From Marichromatium gracile (GTDB lineage Bacteria > Pseudomonadota > Gammaproteobacteria > Chromatiales > Chromatiaceae): a stretch of DNA of 64,000 nucleotides. Positions 18,433 through 29,456 of the stretch are shown piece by piece; positions within the stretch are counted from its first letter, which is position 1; the number at the start of each line of letters is the position of its first letter. A program made the translations under genes and the position numbers. Below the pieces are notes generated by a model that saw nothing but the letters and a program-made list of their open reading frames with translations, searched no databases and had not been told where the DNA came from. Location of the stretch: NCBI RefSeq assembly GCF_004343155.1, contig NZ_SMDC01000001.1, positions 310,001 to 374,000 of the forward strand, read 5' to 3'.

Positions 18433-19310
18433 GGTCGGGGCGGGGCCTCCGCGCCCTGGGTGTCGGAGAGTGCCTGCTGTTGCAACACCGGGTCCATGGT
18501 CCAGACCAGCAACACCTCACGGCTGCGGTCGAGTGCGGCGGTGGGCTCGGCGAGCACGGTGATGAAGGGGTTGTCCGGGTCGTGGCGTACGGTCTTGATA
18601 CGGGCGACCGGGTAGCCCGGCGGGAAGCGCTCGCCCATCCCCGAGGTCACCAGCAGGTCGCCGACGCGCACGTCGGCGTTCTTGGGGATGTGCAGCAACT
18701 GCAGCTCCTGGCTCAGGCCGGTGCCGGCGGCCACCGAGCGCAGACCGTTGCGATTGATCTCCACCGGCAGTGCGTGCTCGGCGTCGGTGATCAGCAACAC
18801 GGTGGAGGTGAAGGGGTTGGTCTGGATGACCTGGCCCATCACCGCGTTGGCGTCGAGCACCGGCTGGCCGACGAACAGCCCCGAGCGCGAGCCCTTGTTG
18901 ATCATCACCTGTTGCCGGTAGGGCGCGATGTCGAGCGACATGATCTCGGCGATCAACACCCGTTCGCCGACGCTGAACGAGGAGCCGAGCAGGTCGCGCA
19001 ACCGCATGTTCTCAGCCTCCAGCGCCTCGAACTGCTGCAGCCTGGCCTTGAGGGTCAGGTTCTCGCGATGCAGCGCGGCGTTGCGCGCGCGCAGCTCGGC
19101 GGCGTTGGTGAGGCGCCCCTGGGTGTCACGCATCATGTGCGCCGGAAGGTCGACGACATAGTGCAGCGGATAGGCGACCAGCGAGAGCGCCGAGCGTACC
19201 GTACCGAGATGATCGTAGTGGTGGTCGGCGATGATCAGCCCGAGGGACAGAATCACCGCCACGATCATCCTGAGCAGTGGGGATGGGCCGCGGACGAACA
19301 GGGGTTTGAT
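18429..19310 (-). CDS. mreC: Rod-shape determining protein MreC, probable ATC start
   Basis: 293 residues if initiated at the ATC at 19308-19310. That codon is followed by KPLFVRGPSPLLR, which matches the conserved MKPxFxRGPS N-terminus of MreC and is preceded by GAGGAG 6 bases away. The first ATG in frame (19268) would remove this motif, and no ATG, GTG or TTG exists between an upstream in-frame stop and that ATG. One membrane segment follows, then a coiled coil (NAALHRENLTLKARLQQFEA) and the MreC beta domain (INKGSRSGLFVGQPVLDANA). Product certain; start codon inferred. Confidence 0.92.
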   Translation of the reverse strand: MKPLFVRGPSPLLRMIVAVILSLGLIIADHHYDHLGTVRSALSLVAYPLHYVVDLPAHMMRDTQGRLTNAAELRARNAALHRENLTLKARLQQFEALEAENMRLRDLLGSSFSVGERVLIAEIMSLDIAPYRQQVMINKGSRSGLFVGQPVLDANAVMGQVIQTNPFTSTVLLITDAEHALPVEINRNGLRSVAAGTGLSQELQLLHIPKNADVRVGDLLVTSGMGERFPPGYPVARIKTVRHDPDNPFITVLAEPTAALDRSREVLLVWTMDPVLQQQALSDTQGAEAPPRP

Positions 19311-19447
19311 GGTCGGCTCCTCGGCAATGACTGGATTGGGGGAGAGCGCGTCTGCTGCATCAGGGGCGGCGTGAGCGGGTCATTTTCCGATATTGTGCCG
19401 AGCGCGACCAGTCCGCTCGTGTCGGGGCGTTCCCGCAACGGCGGGGC

Positions 19448-21089
<1,642 letters not shown>

Positions 21090-21101
<12 letters not shown>

Positions 21102-21173
21102 TCGCTGGTCGCTGGTCGCTGGTCGCTGGTCGCTGGTCGCTGGTCGCTGGTCGCTGGTCGCTGGTCGCTGGTC
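21090..21173 (+). repeat. 12-copy GCTGGTC heptamer array
   Basis: Twelve perfect copies of GCTGGTC immediately after the inverted repeat, ending about 75 bp before gatC. On the other strand the unit reads GACCAGC, related to the CAGTCGC array at 6133. Such arrays are prone to slippage, and this one lies in the likely promoter region of gatCA. Confidence 0.95.
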
Positions 21174-21249
21174 GCTGGCGGCCGGTTCCACCGTCCATGG
21201 CCGCTATGCTATTTTGACTCCCCATTTTTGTAGGCCCAGCAGGACGGAC

Positions 21250-21537
21250 ATGTCACTGGATCGTTCCGACGTCGAAAAGATCGCGCACCTCGCGCGCCTG
21301 GCGATCAGCCCGGATCAGACCGAGCGCTATGCCGCCGAACTCTCCAATATTCTCGATCTCGTGGCCCAGATGGACTCGGTGAACACCGACGACGTCGAGC
21401 CGATGGCGCACCCGCTGCACATGGCCCAACGGCTGCGGCCCGATCAGGCCACCGAGCCGGACCGCCGCGCCGAGTACCAAGCCGGCGCGCCGCTGAGCGA
21501 GGGCGGGCTCTATCTGGTTCCGAAGGTCATCGAATAA
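21250..21537 (+). CDS. gatC: Asp/Glu-tRNA amidotransferase subunit C
   Basis: 95 residues, [20 protein letters not shown] onward, the GatC family that stabilises the GatA-GatB complex converting misacylated Glu-tRNAGln or Asp-tRNAAsn. AGGACGG lies just upstream of the ATG. The stop overlaps the gatA start by one base (TAATG). Confidence 0.96.
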   Translation: MSLDRSDVEKIAHLARLAISPDQTERYAAELSNILDLVAQMDSVNTDDVEPMAHPLHMAQRLRPDQATEPDRRAEYQAGAPLSEGGLYLVPKVIE

Positions 21538-22991
21538 TGCAGAACAAGTCGATCGCAGAGCTGGCCGCCGATCTGCGGCTGCGCAAATACTCCAGCACCG
21601 AGCTGACCCGTCACTATCTCGATCGCATCGCGCGGCTCGATCCCCAGCTCAACAGCTTCATCACCGTCGATGCCGAGGCCGCGCTCGCCGCCGCCGCGCG
21701 CGCCGACGAGGCGCTCGCCCGTGACCAGGCCGGCCCGCTCACCGGCATCCCGATCGCGCACAAGGACATCTTCTGCACCAAGGGGGTACGCACCAGCTGC
21801 GCCTCGCGCATGCTCGACAACTTCGTCGCTCCCTATGACGCGACCGTGGTCGAGCGTCTGGGTGGCGCCGGCGCGGTGATGCTCGGCAAGACCAACATGG
21901 ACGAGTTCGCCATGGGCTCGAGCAACGAGACCAGCTACTACGGCCCCGTCGCCAACCCCTGGGACACCTCGCGGGTGCCGGGCGGCTCCTCCGGCGGCTC
22001 GGCCGCGGCGGTGGCCGCGCGTCTGTGCGCGGCGGCCACCGGCACCGATACCGGCGGCTCGATCCGTCAGCCGGCGGCGCTGTGCGGCATCACCGGCATC
22101 AAGCCGACCTACGGGCGCTGCTCGCGCTGGGGGATGATCGCCTTCGCCTCCTCGCTCGACCAGGCCGGGGTGATGGCGCGCTCGGCCGCCGACGCCGCCT
22201 TCCTGCTCGACGAGATGGCCGGCTTCGACGAGCGCGACTCGACCAGCGCCGACGTGCCGGTGCCGGACTATGTCGATGCCCTCGACAACGACATCAGCGG
22301 TCTACGTATCGGTCTGCCCAAGGAGTTCTTCGGCGAGGGGCTCGACCCGCGTGTCGGCGCCGCGGTCGAGGCGGCGATCCGCGAATATGAGAAGCTCGGC
22401 GCCGAGATCCGCGAGATCAGCCTGCCCAACAGCCCGCTGTCGGTACCGGTCTACTACGTGGTGGCGCCCGCGGAGTGCTCGTCGAACCTCGCCCGTTTCG
22501 ACGGGGTGCGTTACGGACACCGCTGCGCCGCTCCCGCCGACCTCGAGGATCTCTACACCCGCAGCCGTGCCGAGGGCTTCGGCGCCGAGGTGCAGCGTCG
22601 GGTGATGATCGGCACCTATGTGCTCTCGGCCGGTTACTACGACGCCTACTACCTCAAGGCGCAGAAGATTCGTCACCTGATCGCCGACGACTTCAAGCGC
22701 GCCTTCGAGGAGGTCGATGTGATCATGGGGCCGACCACCCCGAGCACCGCCTTCGCCCTCGGCGACAAGATGGACGATCCGGTGGCGATGTATCTCAACG
22801 ACATCTACACCATCGCCACCAACCTCGCCGGGCTGCCGGGGATGTCGATCCCGGTCGAGCCGGTCGCGGGCATGCCGGTCGGGCTGCAGCTCATCGGCAA
22901 CTACTTCGACGAGGCGCGGCTGCTCAATGTCGCGCATCGCTACCAGCACCTCACCCACTGGCACCAGGCCGCGCCCGCGGGCTTCGACTGA
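21537..22991 (+). CDS. gatA: Asp/Glu-tRNA amidotransferase subunit A
   Basis: 484-residue amidase-signature glutaminase that supplies ammonia for transamidation. The catalytic triad is visible in [11 protein letters not shown] (lysine) and [20 protein letters not shown] (cis-serine and serine). Length is normal. gatB, usually the third gene of the operon, does not follow; a convergent acyltransferase does. Confidence 0.97.
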   Translation: MQNKSIAELAADLRLRKYSSTELTRHYLDRIARLDPQLNSFITVDAEAALAAAARADEALARDQAGPLTGIPIAHKDIFCTKGVRTSCASRMLDNFVAPYDATVVERLGGAGAVMLGKTNMDEFAMGSSNETSYYGPVANPWDTSRVPGGSSGGSAAAVAARLCAAATGTDTGGSIRQPAALCGITGIKPTYGRCSRWGMIAFASSLDQAGVMARSAADAAFLLDEMAGFDERDSTSADVPVPDYVDALDNDISGLRIGLPKEFFGEGLDPRVGAAVEAAIREYEKLGAEIREISLPNSPLSVPVYYVVAPAECSSNLARFDGVRYGHRCAAPADLEDLYTRSRAEGFGAEVQRRVMIGTYVLSAGYYDAYYLKAQKIRHLIADDFKRAFEEVDVIMGPTTPSTAFALGDKMDDPVAMYLNDIYTIATNLAGLPGMSIPVEPVAGMPVGLQLIGNYFDEARLLNVAHRYQHLTHWHQAAPAGFD

Positions 22992-22998
22992 GCGCCTC

Positions 22999-23020
22999 CG
23001 GGCCGGGCCTGCCCGGCCCG
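22999..23020. terminator. Bidirectional GC hairpin between gatA and plsC
   Basis: CGGGCCGGGC and GCCCGGCCCG are exact inverted arms separated by two bases, in the 65-bp gap between convergent genes. There is no T-run. Position and symmetry suggest a shared terminator. Confidence 0.55.
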
Positions 23021-23056
23021 GTGCTCGCCGCCCCCGCTCCCGCGGGTGGCGGCGCC

Positions 23057-23794
23057 CTACCCTTGTTGCAGCGTGCCGGCCTTGCCCGAGACCGGGCGCG
23101 GCAGCGCCTCGACGGTCTCCTCGATCCACTGCTCGACCGCGGCATTGATCTCGGCGGCCTTGCGTCCCTGGGTCTCCATCAGCGGGCCGATCACCAGGTC
23201 GATGGTGCCGGCGCGCTTGTGCAGGCTGCGTCGCCCCCAGAACTCGCCGGCGTTGTGCGCCACCGGGATCACCGGTCGACCGCTGCGCTCGGCCAGCAGC
23301 GCACCGCCGATGGCATAGGGCTGACGTGCGCCGGCGGCCACTCGGGTGCCCTCGGGGAAGACCACCACCCAGCGCCCGGCCTTGAGCAGCGCCAGCCCCT
23401 CGCGCAGCAGCTGTGCGACCGCGCGGCGTCCGGCCGAGCGGTCGATGGCGATCGGCTGGAAGCGCTTGAGCGCCCAGCCGAAGAAGGGGATACGCATCAG
23501 CTCACGCTTGAGCACCCAGGTCTGTTCCAGCGGCAGGATGGCGCGCAGCGCGATGGTCTCCCAGGTCGATTGATGCTTGGCGAGCACGATGGTCGCCTCC
23601 TTGGGCAGGTGCTCGAGCCCCTGGATGCGATAGCGCAGTCCGCAGATCCAGCCGAGCGCGCGCAGGTTGAGCCGTGCCCAACCCCGCGCCAGCCAGGCCC
23701 CGACCTGCCTGGGGGTGACGAGGATCAGCGAGGCGTACAGCACGATGGTGATGTACATGAAGGATTGATAGAGGAGCGAGCGGATCAGGGTCAT
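23057..23794 (-). CDS. plsC: 1-acyl-sn-glycerol-3-phosphate acyltransferase
   Basis: 245 residues, PlsC/LPLAT family of phospholipid synthesis at the inner membrane. A hydrophobic N-terminus (about 8-30) precedes KHQSTWETIALR, a variant of the HX4D motif with Glu in place of Asp, seen in some proteobacterial members. VVFPEGTRVAAG is the FPEGTR motif, and RPVIPVAHNAGEFW is the fourth block. Its start overlaps the gmhB stop (ATGA). Confidence 0.94.
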   Translation of the reverse strand: MTLIRSLLYQSFMYITIVLYASLILVTPRQVGAWLARGWARLNLRALGWICGLRYRIQGLEHLPKEATIVLAKHQSTWETIALRAILPLEQTWVLKRELMRIPFFGWALKRFQPIAIDRSAGRRAVAQLLREGLALLKAGRWVVVFPEGTRVAAGARQPYAIGGALLAERSGRPVIPVAHNAGEFWGRRSLHKRAGTIDLVIGPLMETQGRKAAEINAAVEQWIEETVEALPRPVSGKAGTLQQG

Positions 23795-24363
23795 GGGCGT
23801 GTGTCGGATGCGAGCAGGGCGTCGGTCGCCGCGCTGAGGTCGGGGAAGATCGGGACGCCGGCCAGAGGGTCGGGCCCCGGATGGTCGGCGCAGGCCGCCA
23901 GGGTGCGCTCGCCCTTGCCGGTGCGCACCAGCCAGGGCGCGGCGCCGACGGCGCGCGCGGCCTCCAGATCGCGCAGCGAGTCGCCGATCACCGGCACCCC
24001 GCGGAGATCGGCGCCGAGACGTCGGGCGATCTGCTCGAGCAGTCCGGGCAGCGGTTTGCGACAGTCGCAGCCGTGGTCCGGGCCGTGGGGGCAGAAGGCG
24101 ATCATCTCGACACGGGCGCCATGATCGGCGAGTTGCTCGCGCAACCGTTGGTGGATGGCGTCGAGGGTACTCGGGTCGAACAGCCCGCGGGCGATGCCGG
24201 ACTGGTTGGTGGCGATGGCCAGCCGCCAGCCGGCATGGTGGAGCCGGGCCATCGCCTCGAGGCTGCCGGGGATCGGCCGCCACTCCTCGACCGACTTGAT
24301 ATAGGCGTCGGAGTCGTGGTTGACGACCCCGTCGCGGTCGAGGATGACCAGCCGTTCGGTCAT
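23791..24363 (-). CDS. gmhB: D-glycero-beta-D-manno-heptose-1,7-bisphosphate phosphatase
   Basis: 190-residue HAD phosphatase of LPS heptose synthesis. HAD motif I is ILDRDGVVN (D9, D11). NQSGIARG is motif II. The zinc loop CPHGPDHGCDCRKP separates GmhB from other HADs. VIGDSLRDLEAA is motif IV. It lies between glyS and plsC on the same strand, a common order in gammaproteobacteria. Confidence 0.95.
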   Translation of the reverse strand: MTERLVILDRDGVVNHDSDAYIKSVEEWRPIPGSLEAMARLHHAGWRLAIATNQSGIARGLFDPSTLDAIHQRLREQLADHGARVEMIAFCPHGPDHGCDCRKPLPGLLEQIARRLGADLRGVPVIGDSLRDLEAARAVGAAPWLVRTGKGERTLAACADHPGPDPLAGVPIFPDLSAATDALLASDTRP

Positions 24364-24377
24364 GCCGGGTCGGGCGC

Positions 24378-26459
24378 TCAGTGCTGCAGCCGCGAGATGT
24401 CGGCGACCTGCATGAACAGCGCGCCGAGCGACTGCAGCAGACGGATGCGGTTGGCGCGCACCGCCGGGTCCTCGGCCATCACCATCACCTGATCGAAGAA
24501 GGCATCGACGTCGCCGCCGAGTTCGGCCAGGGTGGCGAGCACGCGACCATAGTCGCGGCTGGCGACCAGTGGCGCGACCGTCTCGCCGAGCGCGGCGACA
24601 CGCTCGGCGAGACGCTGCTCGGCCGCATCCTCGAGCAACCCGGTGTCGACCGCCCCGGCCGCGCCGACGGCCGCGGCGTTCTTCGCCAGGATGTTGTGGA
24701 TGCGCTTGTTGGCCGCGGCCAGCGAGGCGGCCTGGGGCAGTTCGCGGAAGGCCGCGACCGCGGCGATGCGGCGGTCGAGCTCCCAGGGGTTGGCGCCGCC
24801 GGCGCCGAGCACCGCCTCGACGATGTCGGCGCCGACGCCCTGCTCCTCGTAGTAGCCGCGCAGCCGCTCGAGCATGTAGTCGCGGACCTCGCCGACCACC
24901 TCGGCGCCGAGCAGCCCCTCGGGGTAGCCGGCGGCGGCCTGCTCCAGCAGCGCCTCCAGATCGAGGTCGAGCGGGGTCTCGATGAGGATGCGCAGCACCG
25001 CGATCGAGGCCCGTCGCAGCGCGTAGGGGTCCTTGGTGCCGGTCGGGCGCAGCCCGATGCCGAAGATGCCGACCAGGGTGTCGAGCCGGTCGGCGAGCGC
25101 CAGGGCGCGGCCGCACAGCCCTTCGGGCAGGGCGTCGCCGGCGAAGCGCGGCAGGTACTGCTGCTCGATGGCGGCGCTGACGCAGGGGTCCTCGCCGGCG
25201 CGCTCGGCATAGTAGCGGCCCATGGTGCCCTGCAGGCTGGTGAACTCGTAGACCATGCTGGTGACCAGGTCGCACTTGGCCAACCGCGCGGCACGCTCGA
25301 TCAGTGCCGGGTCGCCGCCGAGCGGCGCGGCCAGGGAGCGCCCGAGCCGCGCCACGCGCGCGCTCTTCTCGGCCAGGGTGCCGAGCTTGTCCTGGAACAC
25401 CACCCGTTCGAGCTTGCCGGCGAAGGCCTCGAGCGGCTGCTTGAGGTCCTGCTCCCAGAAAAAGGCGGCGTCGGCGAAGCGCGGCCGGATCACCCGCTCG
25501 TTACCGGCACGCACCTTCTCGGGGGTGCGGCTGACGACGTTGGCGACGGTGATGAAGCAGGCCTGCAGACGACCCTCGGCGTCTTCCACCGGGAAGTACT
25601 TCTGGTTGCTCTGCATGGTCTCGATCAGCACCTCCGGGGGGATCTCCAGGAAGCGCTCCTCGAAACGACCGAGCACCGGCTGCGGCCACTCGACCAGGGC
25701 GCAGACCTCGTCGAGCAGCTCGGGATCGATGCGCGCGCGCAACCCCTCGGCCTCGGCCAGGGCGGTGACGCCGGCGCGCACCTGCTCGCGGCGCTGGGCG
25801 AAGTCGGGCTCGACCCGGCCGGTGGTGCGCAGCTGCTCGGCATAGTCGTCGGCGCGCGCGAGGGCGATCGGCTCGGGGTGATGGAAGCGGTGACCGCGGG
25901 TGCTGGTGCCGGCCTCGATGCCGAGCACCCGGCCGGCGACCGGCTGCTCACCGAGCAGCAGGCAGACCCAGTGCACCGGGCGCACGAACTCGGCCTCGCC
26001 CGCACCCCAGCGCATCCGCCGCGGGATCGGCAGGGTGGCGAGCGCGGCCTCGACGATCTCGGGGATCAGCTCGGCGGTGGCACGACCGGCGAGGGTCGAG
26101 TGATAGACCAGCCAGGTGCCCTTGGGCGTCTCCTCGCGCTCCAGCGCCTCGACCTCGACGCCGCAGGAGCGGGCGAAGCCCTGTGCGGCCTTGGTCGGCG
26201 CGCCGCTGTCGTCGAAGGCGGCCCGGAGCGCCGGGCCGCGGCGCACCTGCTGCTGGTCGGGCTGGCGGGTGGCGATGCCGCGCACCAGCATCGCCAGGCG
26301 GCGCGGTGCGGCGAAGGGTTCGATGGTGGTGAAGTCGATGCTGCGCTCGCGCAGCTCGCGCGCCACGCCCTCGACGAAGGCCTGCGACAGGCGCGGCAGC
26401 GCCAGCGGGGGGAGTTCCTCGGTGCCGATCTCGATCAGCAGATCAGTGGATGCGTCCAA
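24378..26459 (-). CDS. glyS: Glycyl-tRNA synthetase beta subunit
   Basis: 693 residues from a TTG start at 26459; the mature pattern is LLIEIGTEELPPLALPRLSQ. The start has GGGAG 6-10 bases upstream. A GTG that overlaps the glyQ stop 15 bases earlier is possible but lacks a ribosome site. The beta subunit carries the tRNA-binding and anticodon-recognition domains (DALR domain near the C-terminus) of the alpha2beta2 enzyme. Length is close to the usual 690. Confidence 0.96.
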   Translation of the reverse strand: MDASTDLLIEIGTEELPPLALPRLSQAFVEGVARELRERSIDFTTIEPFAAPRRLAMLVRGIATRQPDQQQVRRGPALRAAFDDSGAPTKAAQGFARSCGVEVEALEREETPKGTWLVYHSTLAGRATAELIPEIVEAALATLPIPRRMRWGAGEAEFVRPVHWVCLLLGEQPVAGRVLGIEAGTSTRGHRFHHPEPIALARADDYAEQLRTTGRVEPDFAQRREQVRAGVTALAEAEGLRARIDPELLDEVCALVEWPQPVLGRFEERFLEIPPEVLIETMQSNQKYFPVEDAEGRLQACFITVANVVSRTPEKVRAGNERVIRPRFADAAFFWEQDLKQPLEAFAGKLERVVFQDKLGTLAEKSARVARLGRSLAAPLGGDPALIERAARLAKCDLVTSMVYEFTSLQGTMGRYYAERAGEDPCVSAAIEQQYLPRFAGDALPEGLCGRALALADRLDTLVGIFGIGLRPTGTKDPYALRRASIAVLRILIETPLDLDLEALLEQAAAGYPEGLLGAEVVGEVRDYMLERLRGYYEEQGVGADIVEAVLGAGGANPWELDRRIAAVAAFRELPQAASLAAANKRIHNILAKNAAAVGAAGAVDTGLLEDAAEQRLAERVAALGETVAPLVASRDYGRVLATLAELGGDVDAFFDQVMVMAEDPAVRANRIRLLQSLGALFMQVADISRLQH

Positions 26460-26470
26460 TGTTCTCTCCC

Positions 26471-27376
26471 TCACTGTGCCAGCATCGGGAAGCCAAGCGC
26501 CTCCCGGCTCTCGTAATAGGTCTTGGCGACCGCCCGCGACAGCGTGCGCACCCGCAGGATGAAGCGCTGGCGCTCGGTCACCGAGATCGCCCCGCGGGCG
26601 TCGAGCAGGTTGAAGGTGTGCGAGGCCTTGAGCATCTGCTCGTAGGCCGGCAGCGGCAGTCCGCGCTCGATGAGTTGGGTGCTGACCCGCTCGCAGGTGT
26701 CGAACTGCGCGAACAGCGCGTCGGTGTCGGCGATCTCGAAGTTGTAGGTCGACTGCTCGACCTCGTTCTGGTGGAAGACGTCGCCATAGGTGACGATGCC
26801 CGCCGGGGTGCGGCTCCACACCAGGTCGTAGACGCTCTCGACGCCCTGCAGGTACATGGCGATGCGCTCGAGCCCGTAGGTGATCTCGCCGGTGACCGGG
26901 CGGCAGTCGAGTCCGCCGACCTGTTGGAAGTAGGTGAACTGGGTCACCTCCATGCCGTTGAGCCAGACCTCCCAGCCGAGTCCCCAGGCGCCGAGCGTGG
27001 GCGATTCCCAGTTGTCCTCGACGAAGCGGATGTCGTGCTCCAGCGGGTCGATGCCGAGTCGGCGCAGCGAGTCGAGATAGAGTTCCTGGATGTTCTCCGG
27101 CGAGGGCTTGAGCGCGACCTGGAACTGGTAGTAGTGCTGCAGCCGGTTGGGGTTCTCGCCATAGCGCCCGTCGGTGGGGCGACGCGAGGGCTGCACATAG
27201 GCGCTGCGCCACGGCTCGGGACCGATCGAGCGGAGGAAGGTGGAGGGGTGGAAGGTGCCCGCGCCCACTTCCATGTCATAGGGTTGGACGACGACGCACC
27301 CGAGATCGGCCCAGTAGCGTTCGAGCGCGAAGATCAGGCCCTGGAAGGTCGAGAGGTCCTCGGATTGGAGAGTCAA
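26471..27376 (-). CDS. glyQ: Glycyl-tRNA synthetase alpha subunit
   Basis: 301 residues from a TTG at 27376 with a strong AAGGAG 6 bases upstream. Class II catalytic subunit: [40 protein letters not shown] and [20 protein letters not shown] are textbook GlyQ blocks. No ATG is available near the conserved N-terminus. It leads the glyQ-glyS-gmhB-plsC group. Confidence 0.97.
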   Translation of the reverse strand: MTLQSEDLSTFQGLIFALERYWADLGCVVVQPYDMEVGAGTFHPSTFLRSIGPEPWRSAYVQPSRRPTDGRYGENPNRLQHYYQFQVALKPSPENIQELYLDSLRRLGIDPLEHDIRFVEDNWESPTLGAWGLGWEVWLNGMEVTQFTYFQQVGGLDCRPVTGEITYGLERIAMYLQGVESVYDLVWSRTPAGIVTYGDVFHQNEVEQSTYNFEIADTDALFAQFDTCERVSTQLIERGLPLPAYEQMLKASHTFNLLDARGAISVTERQRFILRVRTLSRAVAKTYYESREALGFPMLAQ

Positions 27377-27751
27377 GGCGGGCTCCTTGGATCGGGGCGG
27401 TTGACGTAAGCGCGCAATTATATCGGTTCGGGTCGCTGGCGCGCCAATGGGGTTGGTCGGGGGCAGCGACCAGCCATCAGCCATCAGCCGCCAGCCGCCA
27501 GCCATCGGTGGCTAGCCGTTAGCTGCTAGGGGCAAGAGCGTGGCCTCCCCGGTGACTCGAACCTGTCCTCCCTGCTGAAGGCCGTGGGTTGGACGCTGAT
27601 CTGATCGGCCAACCTTGAGTCATGAACGCCATCCCTTCCCGCTGGCGGCTGTCAGCTGGCCGCTGGAAGCTGATGCGACCTGCCGCTGTCGCTTATACTG
27701 GAGCGCCGTCGGCCCGGACCCGGTCGGCGCAACCTGCGGAAGCCCCTAGTC
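27377..27751. other. Intergenic region with copies of the CAGC-rich repeat
   Basis: A divergent gap between glyQ and the CDF transporter. 27473-27515 holds CAGCGACCAGCCATCAGCC and CAGCCGCCAGCCGCCAGCC, the same words as at 6.1 and 20.7 kb. 27640-27675 holds an inverted counterpart (GCTGGCGGCTGTCAGCTGGC). TATACT at 27694-27699 may be the -10 of the transporter gene. No gene recognised. Confidence 0.7.
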
Positions 27752-28909
27752 GTGACCCTCGATCAACACAGCGCCGATGCCCGTCGCGAGGCCGTGACCC
27801 GGACCGCCGTGGTCGGGGCCGTGCTCAATCTGGTGCTGGCGGCGATCAAGATCGTCGCTGGTTGGCTCGGTCATTCGCAGGCGCTGGTCGCCGACGGGCT
27901 GCACTCGCTCTCCGACCTGCTCTCCGACGTCCTGGTGCTGATCGCCGGGCGCCAGGCCCATCAGGGACCGGACCAGGAGCATCCCTATGGGCATGCGCGC
28001 TACGAGACGGTTGCCACCCTCGCGCTCGGTTTCCTGCTGCTGGCGGTGGCCATCGGCATCGGCTGGGACGCGGTCGAGCGGCTGTTCAGCCCCGAGGAGC
28101 TGCTGCGCCCCGACCTCATCGCGCTCGGCGCCACCCTGGCCTCGATCCTGGTGAAGGAATGGCTCTACTGGTGGACCCTGGCCCATGCCAAGCGGGTGCG
28201 CTCCGACCTGCTGCGTGCCAACGCCTGGCACCATCGCTCCGATTCGGTCTCCTCGGTGGTGGTGCTGGTGGGGATCGCCGGCACCATGGCCGGGCTGCCC
28301 TATCTCGACGCCATCGCCGCGGTGATGGTGGCGCTGATGATCGCCAAGATCGCCTGGGAACTCGGTTGGGAGGCGGCCAGCGAGCTGGTCGATACCGGTC
28401 TGCAGGGCGAGCGGCTCGAGGCGGTCAAGCAGACCATCCACTCGGTCGGCGGGGTGCGCGATATCCATATGCTGCGCACCCGCCGTCTCGGAGGGCAGGC
28501 GTCGGTCGACGTGCATGTGCTGGTCGATCCCTACGTCAGTGTCTCCGAAGGTCACATGATCAGCGTCCTGGTCGAGCGCCGGCTCAAGCGCGAGATCGAC
28601 GAGATCGCCGATGTCACCGTGCACATCGACCCCGAGGACGACGAGCACCTCTCCGCCTGCTACCTGCTGCCGCTGCGTGCCGAGGCACTGGCGCGCCTGG
28701 CCTCGGCCTGGTCGGCGATCCCCGAGGCCAACGAGCGCCAGCGGGTGTTGCTGCACTATCTCGACGGGGCCATCGACATCGAGGTGTACTTCCCGTTCGC
28801 CGCCTGTCTGCGCCAGGGAGCCGATGCCGAGCGATTGCGGACGCGCCTGGCCGAGGCGCTCGCCGATGACCCGGTGTTCCGTGGGGTGCGAATCTTCTTT
28901 GGCGACTGA
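27752..28909 (+). CDS. Cation diffusion facilitator transporter (FieF-like)
   Basis: 385 residues from a GTG start. It has the CDF six-helix domain with metal-site motifs HSLSDLLSDV (helix 2) and HHRSDSVSSV (helix 5), followed by a cytoplasmic metal-binding domain (VDVHVLVDPYVSVSEGHMIS). The C-terminus is about 90 residues longer than plain FieF. It exports divalent metals (Fe, Zn, Mn or Co; substrate not decidable from sequence) by proton antiport. An NtrC site begins 3 bp after its stop. Confidence 0.9.
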   Translation: MTLDQHSADARREAVTRTAVVGAVLNLVLAAIKIVAGWLGHSQALVADGLHSLSDLLSDVLVLIAGRQAHQGPDQEHPYGHARYETVATLALGFLLLAVAIGIGWDAVERLFSPEELLRPDLIALGATLASILVKEWLYWWTLAHAKRVRSDLLRANAWHHRSDSVSSVVVLVGIAGTMAGLPYLDAIAAVMVALMIAKIAWELGWEAASELVDTGLQGERLEAVKQTIHSVGGVRDIHMLRTRRLGGQASVDVHVLVDPYVSVSEGHMISVLVERRLKREIDEIADVTVHIDPEDDEHLSACYLLPLRAEALARLASAWSAIPEANERQRVLLHYLDGAIDIEVYFPFAACLRQGADAERLRTRLAEALADDPVFRGVRIFFGD

Positions 28910-28911
28910 TT

Positions 28912-28928
28912 TGCACCTTTTTGGTGCA
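28912..28928. promoter_or_regulatory. NtrC-binding site 1 upstream of glnA
   Basis: TGCACCTTTTTGGTGCA is a perfect NtrC palindrome (TGCACC-N5-GGTGCA). It is centred about 240 bp upstream of the sigma-54 promoter at 29157 and acts as an enhancer. Confidence 0.9.
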
Positions 28929-28941
28929 TAAAGTCGCTCGA

Positions 28942-28958
28942 TGTTCTTTTTTAGTGCA
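28942..28958. promoter_or_regulatory. NtrC-binding site 2 upstream of glnA
   Basis: TGTTCTTTTTTAGTGCA has one perfect half (AGTGCA) and one degenerate half. Its centre is 30 bp (about three helical turns) from site 1, matching the paired-site spacing needed for cooperative NtrC binding. Confidence 0.75.
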
Positions 28959-29156
28959 GTCCGCGCCCGGTGTCGCGCCGCGATTGGGTGCGCCGGCCCC
29001 CCGCTGTCCGCCCATCCATGGCGGTGCTGTCGTCACCATGGTGCGTGATTTCACAACCCTCTCATCGCCAAGGTCTTGTTTGTACGTCTCATCGTCTCAT
29101 CGCGTGTTCGTTGCGATCGGGGCGCGGGGCTGGCGTCAGCGGGGTGCGCAAGATTC
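28959..29156. other. Spacer between glnA enhancer and promoter
   Basis: About 200 bp without a convincing gene. Presumably DNA looped between NtrC and the sigma-54 promoter. Confidence 0.5.
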
Positions 29157-29172
29157 TGGCTTGCTCGTTGCA
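29157..29172 (+). promoter_or_regulatory. Sigma-54 promoter of glnA
   Basis: TGGCTTGCTCGTTGCA has GG and GC separated by exactly 10 bases, the -24/-12 pattern. The paired NtrC sites lie about 205 and 235 bp upstream. The resulting leader before glnA is about 275 nt with no recognised riboswitch. Confidence 0.85.
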
Positions 29173-29456
29173 TGACTGATTGGCATCGGACGGCGTGGAT
29201 CATCCCGTCGTCCGGCGGAACGGTCGCGATGGAGGTCCTTGTCGTGGACCCGAGCCCGGGACATCAACCGGGTCAGCCAGAATTCTGCATCGCCTGCCGG
29301 CCCGGACGGCAGGTCGTGCGGCACGATCGATGACCTGTTAGGCTGCTGCGCCGGATGGTGCGAGCGCTGATACGCCAGCGCAAGCCTTGTGCATTGCTCG
29401 GCCGACAACGCCTTATCCGTATCTAGAACACAGCACTCAGCATTGGAGACGTTCGA

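Noticed and set aside
24381-26516. A 711-codon plus-strand frame opposite glyS
   Set aside because: Antisense shadow of glyS with repetitive composition. The minus strand has all GlyS motifs.
27541-27600. tRNA-like T-loop (GGTTCGAGTC on the minus strand)
   Set aside because: The flanking bases do not pair into T-arm or acceptor stems and no anticodon arm can be drawn.
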